From assembly GCA_964582415.1 (NCBI GenBank), contig CAZOSF010000043.1, positions 1 through 22,337 of the forward strand: 22,337 nucleotides of DNA, read 5' to 3'. The notes beneath the pieces are model-generated. The model ran no database searches, was not told where the DNA came from, and worked only from the letters and a program-made list of their open reading frames with translations. The number at the start of each line of letters is the position of its first letter. Position 1 is the stretch's first letter. The translations under genes were made by a program, and so were the position numbers. The stretch comes from CAZOSF01 sp964582415 (GTDB lineage Bacteria > Bacteroidota > Bacteroidia > Flavobacteriales > Flavobacteriaceae). Below, piece by piece: positions 16,687 to 22,337 of this stretch.

Positions 16687-16712
16687 ATTCTTATGAAGAG
16701 GGTTGAATTCAG

Positions 16713-16720
16713 TATTTTTG
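16713..16720 (+). promoter_or_regulatory. Putative -7 element of the small-protein/apbE unit
   Basis: TATTTTTG matches TAnnTTTG exactly and ends only 8 bases before the ATG at 16728. Transcription would start within a few bases of the start codon, giving a leaderless or nearly leaderless mRNA. The preceding terminator supports an independent transcript. No clear -33 TTG at the usual distance. Confidence 0.6.
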
Positions 16721-16727
16721 CAGTGCT

Positions 16728-17090
16728 ATGGGAGTAGAATTGAATGAACAGGAACTACATTACCTCGCCATGAATATAGTTGGGGAGGATTTACAATCGC
16801 AGGGTTTTGAATTTCTGGGGGTGAATTCCGATCTGAAGAAAAATCCTCAGTTTGTTGCATTAAAGGAAAAAATACTTCATTTCGTCGTGGTAAGGGCGGT
16901 CAGATATCCAGATCCTGTGGAAGAGTACGATGCCATTATTGTAGAAAAAGTAAAGCAACATGCCCAAAAGTTTGAAGCAAAAACGTTTTATGCCGGTGTG
17001 GGATTGGGTCATGGAGACGATTATGGAAAGGCACCTATAAAAGATGAACCCTACACCTTAGTGTATAATGGATTGATCGAGATACCATGA
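16728..17090 (+). CDS. Small conserved Nqr/ApbE-associated protein of unknown function
   Basis: A 120-residue soluble protein without signal peptide, membrane helix or any cysteine. I recall homologues in flavobacterial genomes labelled Na+-translocating NADH-quinone reductase subunit F. The sequence does not support that name: it has no iron-sulfur ligands, no FAD or NADH motif, and the true nqrF is at 11003. Visible segments likely to be conserved are an N-terminal helix with LHYLAMNIVGEDL, GFEFLGVNSDLKKNPQF near 26-42, HFVVVRAVRYPD near 51-62, an amphipathic helix VEKVKQHAQKF, then TFYAGVGLGHGDDYG near 86-100 and YTLVYNGLIEIP at the end. It reads as an alpha/beta domain. Its stop overlaps the apbE start by four bases (ATGA), indicating translational coupling and a role linked to flavin transfer or Nqr assembly (inference). 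Confidence 0.88.
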   Translation: MGVELNEQELHYLAMNIVGEDLQSQGFEFLGVNSDLKKNPQFVALKEKILHFVVVRAVRYPDPVEEYDAIIVEKVKQHAQKFEAKTFYAGVGLGHGDDYGKAPIKDEPYTLVYNGLIEIP

Positions 17091-18094
17091 AAAAACTACT
17101 ACTACTGCTTATATCGGCCGTATTGGTCTCTTGTGGAAGCAAGGACAATCAACCTATCGTACTTCAGGGAGCGGCATTTGGCACCACCTATACAATACAA
17201 GCCTATCCAACCGCGACTTTCGATATGCAGAAGGGTATCGATTCAGTAATTGGTGCAGTAAATATTTCTGTAAATACCTATATCCCTAACAGTGATATAA
17301 GTAAAATAAATCAAGGGGATAGTACCATAATTGTGGATGCTATTTTCCGAGAGGTCTTTGAGATTTCAGCAGAGGTACATGAGCAATCCAACGGCTATTT
17401 CGATCCTACGGTAGGAGTGCTTAGAAATGCCTACGGTTTTGGTGATACCAAACCCTTACAGCACATGGATTCGCTGACACTTGATTCCTTAATGCAATAT
17501 GTGGGTTTTAAAAAGGTGCATATTAAACCGGACGGTACCCTTCATAAAGATTTCCCTCAAATTTATTTCGATTTTAATGCCGTGGCCAAAGGATATGGAA
17601 TCGATTGCTTGGGCAGATATTTGGATAAACAAGGAGTGACCGACTATTTAATCGAATTGGGCGGTGAAATCCTTTCCAAAGGAAGCAACCGTCAAAAGAA
17701 CAAGCCTTGGGTGGTGGGTATAGAGGCCATCGATTCCCAGCTGGAATCACGATCGTATACGCAGGCCATTCAACTTTCCAACGAAGCCTTGGCTACCTCG
17801 GGAAATTATCGAAAATTTAGAATCGATACCGTTACAGGTAGAAAATTTGTGCATACCATCAATCCATTAACAGGGGAGGCACAAGAAAGTACTATGACCA
17901 GCGCCACAGTGATTGCCAATACCTGTGCCTTAGCCGATGCCTATGCTACTACGTTTATGGCAATGGGCTTGGAGAAATCAAAGACTCTTCTGGAAACTTT
18001 GGAAGGGGTAGAGGTATACTTCACCTATTTGGATGCCCAACATCAGCCACAGTGGTATGCTTCCGAAGGCATGCGTAGAAAATTTCTAGAGTGA
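17087..18094 (+). CDS. apbE: FAD:protein FMN transferase, lipoprotein
   Basis: ApbE transfers FMN from FAD to threonines of exported or membrane flavoproteins such as NqrB and NqrC. The 335-residue protein starts with a lipoprotein signal peptide (MKKLLLLLISAVLVSC, lipid-attached Cys16), so it should be membrane-anchored facing the periplasm. Family motifs are in order: YIPNSDISKIN near 65-75, GYFDPTVGVLRNAYGFG at 103-119, DFNAVAKGYGID near 162-173, ELGGEI near 190-195, TSGNYRKF near 237-244, HTINPLTGE at 256-264, and NTCALADAYATTF with metal-ligand candidates Asp284 and Thr288. Its start overlaps the small upstream gene. The last 9 bases overlap the convergent methyltransferase gene. Likely clients in this window are NqrB (Thr258) and NqrC (Thr223). 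Confidence 0.96.
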   Translation: MKKLLLLLISAVLVSCGSKDNQPIVLQGAAFGTTYTIQAYPTATFDMQKGIDSVIGAVNISVNTYIPNSDISKINQGDSTIIVDAIFREVFEISAEVHEQSNGYFDPTVGVLRNAYGFGDTKPLQHMDSLTLDSLMQYVGFKKVHIKPDGTLHKDFPQIYFDFNAVAKGYGIDCLGRYLDKQGVTDYLIELGGEILSKGSNRQKNKPWVVGIEAIDSQLESRSYTQAIQLSNEALATSGNYRKFRIDTVTGRKFVHTINPLTGEAQESTMTSATVIANTCALADAYATTFMAMGLEKSKTLLETLEGVEVYFTYLDAQHQPQWYASEGMRRKFLE

Positions 18095-18856
18095 TTTACG
18101 GCACACCGGCACCCATTCTCCTTTTGGGAGTCTGTAACGTTCAATTTCTTCTTCCGATAAGGTGGCCGTATAATCTACTGGATTCACTTCGAAACCGATG
18201 GAATTCAATTTTTTGAAATAGTCCAATCCATACACACGAACATGGTCATATTGCCCGAAGATTTCTGTCCGCTTTTTAGGGTCGGTTATAGTATCATCTT
18301 CAAAGGTATGCGCTCTGTTTCTATCATAGGGAACCTGAAGTATGGCAGTGCCACCGGGAGCTAATACCCGAAAGATTTCTTGCATGGCTTTGGTGTCATC
18401 TGGAATATGTTCCAAAACGTGATTACAGATGATAAAATCATAGTGATTCGATTCGAAGGGTAGGTTGCAAATGTCTGCTTTTACCTCTGCTAAGGGAGAG
18501 TTCAAATCGGTAGTCATGTATTCCAGGTGCGGTAGGTTTTTAAACCGTTGCCAAAAAGCCTGTTCTGGGGCAAAGTGCAATACTTTTTGGGGCCTGCTGA
18601 AAAAGTCGGTTTCATTTTGCAAATACAACCAAAAAAGTCGGTGACGTTCCAACGATAAAGTACCTGGAGCCAAGACATTTTCCCGAATGTTGGTATAACC
18701 ATAAGGCAAAAACCGTTTATATGATTTACCATCTATGGGGTCGGTATATTTTGTTCCTCTATACCACCAAGCCATAAAAGGTCGCACCCAGTAGCTGATT
18801 TTTATGAGCCAGGGTCTGGGCAGTAAATTCAGAAAAAATTTGAATAGTTTTTGCAC
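18086..18856 (-). CDS. Class I SAM-dependent methyltransferase, zinc-ribbon-less variant
   Basis: A 256-residue probable cytosolic methyltransferase, substrate unknown. Motif I is of the LHFAPE type (93-98) instead of a Gly-rich loop. It is followed by an acidic Asp117 (TTDLNS), KADICNLPF near 126-134, DFIICNHVLEHIPDD near 140-154, and the post-motif LAPGGTAILQVP. The N-terminal part has FLPYGY and SLERHRLFWLYL. In relatives I recall, these surround four zinc-binding cysteines; here the matching places hold other residues (DPIDGK and VLAPGTLS). It is the last gene of the leftward run, 9 bases after map, and its end overlaps apbE. Related enzymes act on small molecules, lipids or glycans, so no specific reaction is proposed. 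Confidence 0.88.
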   Translation of the reverse strand: MQKLFKFFLNLLPRPWLIKISYWVRPFMAWWYRGTKYTDPIDGKSYKRFLPYGYTNIRENVLAPGTLSLERHRLFWLYLQNETDFFSRPQKVLHFAPEQAFWQRFKNLPHLEYMTTDLNSPLAEVKADICNLPFESNHYDFIICNHVLEHIPDDTKAMQEIFRVLAPGGTAILQVPYDRNRAHTFEDDTITDPKKRTEIFGQYDHVRVYGLDYFKKLNSIGFEVNPVDYTATLSEEEIERYRLPKGEWVPVCRKSL

Positions 18857-18865
18857 GGCAGCTAC

Positions 18866-19684
18866 TTAGAGTACCAATTCTTTTTGACGGAATTCCTTCT
18901 CTTCATCACTTTGAATACCTAATGCCTCATATACATATCCAAACGTGGAAAGCAATTCTGGTTTTCCATCTATTAGGGCAACATTATGTTCGAAATGGGC
19001 ACTGGGTTTTCCGTCTTTGGTTACGATGGTCCACCCATCGGAAAGCTGTTTCACATGGTGGGTGCCCATATTGATCATGGGTTCAATGGCGATGGTCATT
19101 CCATCCTGGAATTTCTTTCCGCGTCCGCGTTTTCCATAATTGGGCACTTCAGGGTCTTCATGAAGTTTTCTTCCCAATCCGTGACCCACAAGTTCTCGTA
19201 CCACGCCATACCCATGGGATTCACAAAAAGTTTGAATGGCATAACCAATATCACCCACACGATTGCCTTGTTTGAATTCCCGGATACCTATATAAAGCGA
19301 TTCTTTGGTCACTTCCAGTAGTTTCTTGGTTTCAGGAGCTACTTCTCCTACTTCGAATGTATACGCATGGTCTCCGTAAAATTCATTTTTTAAAGCCCCG
19401 CAATCGATGGCCACGACATCTCCTTCCTTTAAGGGAACGTCTGTAGGAAGTCCGTGAACCACCGCTTCATTCACGCTGGTAAGTAGGGTGGAGGGACATC
19501 CGTAGAGACCCAAGAAACCAGGTTGAGCACCATGGTCACGAATAAAGGCTTCGGCTAAGGTATCCAGTTGTTTTGTGGTCACACCAGGCTTTACTTCCTT
19601 GGCAAGCATCCCTAAAGTTTTGGAGACCACAAGGGCACTTTCGCGCATCAATTCAATTTCCTCTAATGTTTTCAGTATTACCAT
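18866..19684 (-). CDS. map: Methionine aminopeptidase, type I
   Basis: Removes the N-terminal methionine from nascent proteins in the cytosol. The 272-residue protein has the complete pita-bread dinuclear metal site: Asp94 (AIDCG), Asp105 (YGDHAYTF), His168 (VGHGLG), Glu201 (AIEPM) and Glu232 (FEHNVAL). Substrate-pocket histidines are at 77 (VVHG) and 175. The catalytic core fits type Ia, without the N-terminal zinc-finger extension, but there is a charged tail of about 20 residues after the last strand. It starts three bases after the HAD gene stop, so they share a transcript. It is normally essential; any other map copy would lie outside the window. Confidence 0.97.
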   Translation of the reverse strand: MVILKTLEEIELMRESALVVSKTLGMLAKEVKPGVTTKQLDTLAEAFIRDHGAQPGFLGLYGCPSTLLTSVNEAVVHGLPTDVPLKEGDVVAIDCGALKNEFYGDHAYTFEVGEVAPETKKLLEVTKESLYIGIREFKQGNRVGDIGYAIQTFCESHGYGVVRELVGHGLGRKLHEDPEVPNYGKRGRGKKFQDGMTIAIEPMINMGTHHVKQLSDGWTIVTKDGKPSAHFEHNVALIDGKPELLSTFGYVYEALGIQSDEEKEFRQKELVL

Positions 19685-19687
19685 AAC

Positions 19688-20089
19688 TTAAAATCGAAAC
19701 CAGTTTCGTCGTTTTTTTCCTTGGGAGAGGTTATCCATCTCACCGATAAGCTTTTGATAAATTTCACCCCAGCCCATCAATCCTTCAATATTTCGGTCGT
19801 CGATAAAAATATCGGCGTTTATTTTTCGACTGTATTTGGGGTCGAATTCTTCCTCGGGGAAACTCTTGTTCACGGCATAGAAAATCACACCATTCATTCG
19901 GCAAAATTCAATAGCATCGTCCAATTCCCTTCCATACCGATAGGTCCACAATATCAGGCGATGTCCATGATCCTGTAGTTTAATCAGGGTTTCGAAGGCG
20001 AAAAGCTTGGGTTTCCCAATACGAGGATACTCATCCTCTACTATGGTTCCGTCGAAATCGATCGCTATGGTTAAGGTTTCCTTCATCAT
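19688..20089 (-). CDS. Small HAD-superfamily hydrolase (BT0820-like)
   Basis: A 133-residue minimal HAD phosphohydrolase, probably cytosolic. Motif I is IDFDGT with nucleophile Asp11 and acid/base Asp13. Motif II Thr lies in LILWTYRYG near 60-68. The end of the fold has Lys and the acidic pair in KINADIFIDDRN near 91-102. There is no cap domain of note, and the length agrees with the small Bacteroidota HAD proteins I know as BT0820-type. Substrate unknown. Two ATGs are in tandem (20089 and 20086) and either may be used. An exact TAnnTTTG element lies only about 11 bases upstream, so HAD, map and the methyltransferase may have their own promoter besides read-through from gpmI. Confidence 0.87.
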   Translation of the reverse strand: MMKETLTIAIDFDGTIVEDEYPRIGKPKLFAFETLIKLQDHGHRLILWTYRYGRELDDAIEFCRMNGVIFYAVNKSFPEEEFDPKYSRKINADIFIDDRNIEGLMGWGEIYQKLIGEMDNLSQGKKRRNWFRF

Positions 20090-20099
20090 AAATTCCCTA

Positions 20100-20107
20100 C
20101 AAAAATA
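20100..20107 (-). promoter_or_regulatory. Putative internal -7 element before the HAD gene
   Basis: Minus strand reads TATTTTTG, an exact TAnnTTTG match in the 41-base gap between the thioredoxin-like lipoprotein stop and the HAD ATG. The predicted transcript start is only a few bases before the ATG, as at 16713. Confidence 0.5.
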
Positions 20108-20130
20108 AGGAAACTGGAGCAGACCACTGC

Positions 20131-20712
20131 CTATTCTGCGTAGGTATGCTTATAGGGTTCTTCCTTGAGAATGGTGAGCATATCTCGCTCCAAGTTTTGT
20201 TGTGGATATTCTACAATGCGATTGATTTCGGCACCGTCCTTATAAAAGATAATTGTAGGGACATACTCCAGCTCGTAGTCGATTTCCAAGCCTTGAGGGG
20301 TGTCCTTGTCGTGAGTAACCGCTACCATTTCCAAATAATCCATTTTATACTCAGATGCCTCCAAAATCTTATAGAGTGCGGGCACCTCTCTTTGGCTGTC
20401 TTCACACCATGTTCCCATAAATACCTTTATGGAAACATTTTTTAATAGTGGTTTTATGCTATCAATGAGTGTAGTATTCAGTGGGTGCACATTGTAGTTC
20501 AAACGAAACCATTCTTCAAAGGGTTCCTTTTGCAAGCCTTCAAAATTTATTTTTCCCAAAAGCATCTCCCCTCCGTCCACTTCATCGGGTACGAGTGTAT
20601 TCACTCCCTCGGATGCAATCGTTTCTGTGGATGTTGTGGATTCTTCCTGTTTATCAGAATTTTTACAAGCGATTAGGCTTAGGCTGATCAATAAAATAAT
20701 TAGGTATTTCAT
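20131..20712 (-). CDS. Thioredoxin-like lipoprotein with CxxS active-site motif
   Basis: A 193-residue envelope protein. The N-terminus MKYLIILLISLSLIAC is a lipoprotein signal with lipid-attached Cys16, then an acidic/Ser/Thr linker to about 45. The rest is a thioredoxin fold: KVFMGTWCEDSQREVP at 96-111, a central strand KMDYLEMVAV, cis-Pro context YVPTIIFYKDG near 157-167, and a C-terminal helix. The usual CxxC is replaced by Cys103-Glu-Asp-Ser106, leaving Cys103 as the only thiol after lipidation, so it cannot form the classical redox disulfide within the site. It could act as a monothiol reductant, isomerase or binding protein. It begins 4 bases after the gpmI stop, so it is co-transcribed with it. 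Confidence 0.88.
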   Translation of the reverse strand: MKYLIILLISLSLIACKNSDKQEESTTSTETIASEGVNTLVPDEVDGGEMLLGKINFEGLQKEPFEEWFRLNYNVHPLNTTLIDSIKPLLKNVSIKVFMGTWCEDSQREVPALYKILEASEYKMDYLEMVAVTHDKDTPQGLEIDYELEYVPTIIFYKDGAEINRIVEYPQQNLERDMLTILKEEPYKHTYAE

Positions 20713-20716
20713 GGTT

Positions 20717-22231
20717 TTAGATTAGTGGTTTTTGTGTCATGGCTGCGGGTTGTTCAATACCCATGAGTTTTAAAATAGTAGGGGCAATATCGCCCAATAC
20801 GCCATTTTTGATCCATTTAATATCCTTGTCCACTAAAATCAACGGAACAGGATTGGTAGTATGGGCGGTGTTCGGACTTCCATCGGGGTTACGCATGGTT
20901 TCACTGTTTCCGTGATCGGCAATGATGATGGTGCTATATCCATGATTAGTAGCGGCTTCCACAATGTCCTTTGCACATCGGTCTACAGTTTCACAAGCCT
21001 TGATAGCCGCTTCCATCACACCGGTATGACCCACCATGTCGGGATTGGCAAAATTCAGACAGATAAAGTCGGCTGCTTCAGCATCGATTTGTGGAATGAT
21101 CTTATCACGGATTTCCTCCGCACTCATTTCCGGTTGCAAATCGTAGGTAGCTACCTTTGGAGAAGGGCAGAGGATGCGGCTTTCCCCTTCGAAAGGTTCT
21201 TCCCGACCTCCATTGAAAAAGAAGGTTACGTGAGGGTATTTCTCCGTTTCGGCAATACGAATTTGCTTTTTATGGTGTTTTGCCAGTGTTTCGCCAAGGG
21301 TGTCCTTGATGTTTTCCTTGTCGTAGACCACCTTCACGTTTTTGAAGGTCTCATCATAGTTGGTTAAAGTCACATAATACAAGGAGAGCTTGTGCATATT
21401 GTACTCGTGGAAATCCTTTTGGGAAAGCACTTGGGTAAGTTCCCGTCCGCGATCGGTTCGGAAGTTGAAGAAAATCACTACATCGTCGTCTTTTAAAGTG
21501 GCCACGGGCTGCCCGTTTTCAGTCACAACGATAGGTTCGATAAATTCATCGGTGACTCCAGCATCATAACTTTGCTGAATGGCAGCCACCGGATTTCCGG
21601 TTTCGGTACCCTTTCCGTGAACAATAAGCTCATAGGCTTTTTTCACCCGCTCCCAACGTTTGTCGCGGTCCATGGCGAAATACCTTCCAATAATAGAGGC
21701 CAGCTTCCCACCAGAGGTTTTCATATGGTTCTGAAGTTCTTCCACAAAGCCTTTTCCGCTTTTTGGGTCGACATCTCGCCCATCTGTAAAGGCATGGACG
21801 AACATATTAGTAATGCCAGCTTCTTTGGCGGCGTCTAGTAAACCTTTAAGATGGTTGATATGGGAATGCACCCCACCATCGGAAAGGAGTCCCATAAAAT
21901 GAATGGGTTTGTTGTTGTCTTTAGCATATTGGAAGGCGTCCTTTAAAACCGGTTCGTCTCCCAAGGTGTTGTTTTCAACCGCTAAGTTGATTTTCGCCAA
22001 ATCTTGGTATACGATACGTCCCGCACCCAGGTTCATGTGTCCCACCTCGCTGTTTCCCATCTGTCCTTCAGGCAGACCTACATTCATGCCGTGGGTGAGT
22101 AATTGTCCGTTGGGATATTTATGATAGAGGGAATCGATAAAGGGGGTATGGGCTTTAGCCACAGCCGAAACCTCGGGATCTTGGGTAACGCCCCACCCGT
22201 CCAATATCATCAAAAGTACTTTCTTGTTCAT
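20717..22231 (-). CDS. gpmI: 2,3-bisphosphoglycerate-independent phosphoglycerate mutase
   Basis: Interconverts 3- and 2-phosphoglycerate in glycolysis and gluconeogenesis using two Mn2+ and a phosphoserine. I use the ATG at 22231 (504 residues); an upstream TTG at 22261 would add ten residues and lies beyond the promoter element. Motifs: LMILDGWG with Asp11, GQMGNSEVGHMNLGAGR with catalytic Ser61, VHSHINHL near 120-127, HAFTDGRDVDP, RYFAMDRDKRWER, FFNFRTDRGRELT, IIIADHGNSETM and HTTNPVPLI. All are intact and the length is standard. It is first in a leftward run that continues with the lipoprotein 4 bases downstream, and it has an exact TAnnTTTG element just upstream. Confidence 0.97.
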   Translation of the reverse strand: MNKKVLLMILDGWGVTQDPEVSAVAKAHTPFIDSLYHKYPNGQLLTHGMNVGLPEGQMGNSEVGHMNLGAGRIVYQDLAKINLAVENNTLGDEPVLKDAFQYAKDNNKPIHFMGLLSDGGVHSHINHLKGLLDAAKEAGITNMFVHAFTDGRDVDPKSGKGFVEELQNHMKTSGGKLASIIGRYFAMDRDKRWERVKKAYELIVHGKGTETGNPVAAIQQSYDAGVTDEFIEPIVVTENGQPVATLKDDDVVIFFNFRTDRGRELTQVLSQKDFHEYNMHKLSLYYVTLTNYDETFKNVKVVYDKENIKDTLGETLAKHHKKQIRIAETEKYPHVTFFFNGGREEPFEGESRILCPSPKVATYDLQPEMSAEEIRDKIIPQIDAEAADFICLNFANPDMVGHTGVMEAAIKACETVDRCAKDIVEAATNHGYSTIIIADHGNSETMRNPDGSPNTAHTTNPVPLILVDKDIKWIKNGVLGDIAPTILKLMGIEQPAAMTQKPLI

Positions 22232-22250
22232 GGTCTTTTTTGATAAAAAA

Positions 22251-22258
22251 CAAAGATA
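22251..22258 (-). promoter_or_regulatory. Putative -7 element of the gpmI promoter
   Basis: Minus strand reads TATCTTTG, an exact match to TAnnTTTG, ending 19 bases before the gpmI ATG. It supports the ATG at 22231 over the upstream TTG. Confidence 0.6.
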
Positions 22259-22298
22259 CAAATTCGTGTAGGGAATGGGTGTGAAGGATTCCTTAAAT

Positions 22299-22333
22299 CG
22301 TGAAGCGTAAGGAGTGAAGCGTTAAGCGTTGAG
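22299..22333. repeat. Degenerate tandem heptamer repeat at the window edge
   Basis: Five consecutive 7-base units: CGTGAAG, CGTAAGG, AGTGAAG, CGTTAAG, CGTTGAG. The consensus is roughly CGTKAAG. It lies upstream of gpmI in non-coding sequence and may continue past the right edge. A related GTGAAGG occurs at about 22280. I see no open reading frame using it. Confidence 0.7.
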
Positions 22334-22337
22334 TATA

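Noticed and set aside
16728..17090. Calling this gene a second NqrF
   Set aside because: No cysteines, no FAD or NADH-binding motif, about a quarter of NqrF length, and a complete nqrF is at 11003-12310.
20861..21367. 168-residue plus-strand open frame inside gpmI
   Set aside because: Fully antisense to an intact gpmI with all catalytic motifs; no independent support.

Overview
The window looks like chromosomal DNA of a flavobacterium (Bacteroidota, probably Flavobacteriaceae). Evidence: a type IX secretion system (T9SS) plug-type protein (DUF5103), a large protein with a T9SS type A C-terminal sorting domain, an Omp28-type C-terminus, a complete Na+-pumping NADH:quinone reductase (Nqr) operon, DUF3667 and other Bacteroidota-restricted families, absence of clear Shine-Dalgarno sequences, and several exact matches to the Bacteroidota -7 promoter element TAnnTTTG just upstream of lead genes. 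No tRNA, rRNA, CRISPR array, transposase or phage gene was seen, and I found no broken gene. Only the first gene is cut by the window edge.

Layout. (1) 1-2097: the 3' end of an Omp28-like protein converges on pruA (P5C dehydrogenase) across a perfect bidirectional terminator. (2) 2254-6058: an unrecognised cytosolic protein with a possible permuted papain-like His/Cys arrangement runs rightward and overlaps tail-to-tail with a leftward cluster (T9SS plug protein, then DUF3667 membrane protein, then ApaG). (3) 6249-12310: nqrABCDEF, tightly spaced and ending in a strong terminator. A 20-bp dyad lies in the divergent region before nqrA. (4) 12448-16638: a 1396-residue exported beta-propeller protein with both a lipobox-like N-terminus and a T9SS sorting domain. 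(5) 16728-18094: a two-gene unit of a small cysteine-free protein and the flavin transferase ApbE, with start/stop overlap and an apparently near-leaderless promoter. (6) 18086-22231: a leftward housekeeping run (gpmI, thioredoxin-like lipoprotein, HAD hydrolase, map, methyltransferase), convergent on apbE. The right edge carries degenerate tandem heptamers.

How the genes work together. NqrA-F form the sodium pump. NqrB and NqrC need covalent FMN on threonines, and the ApbE encoded about 5 kb downstream is the enzyme expected to attach it. The small protein translated with ApbE is the best candidate in the window for an undescribed Nqr or flavinylation factor. It cannot be an NqrF because it has no cysteines, no FAD or NADH motifs, and a true nqrF is already present. 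The plug protein and the large sorting-domain protein tie two parts of the window to type IX secretion.
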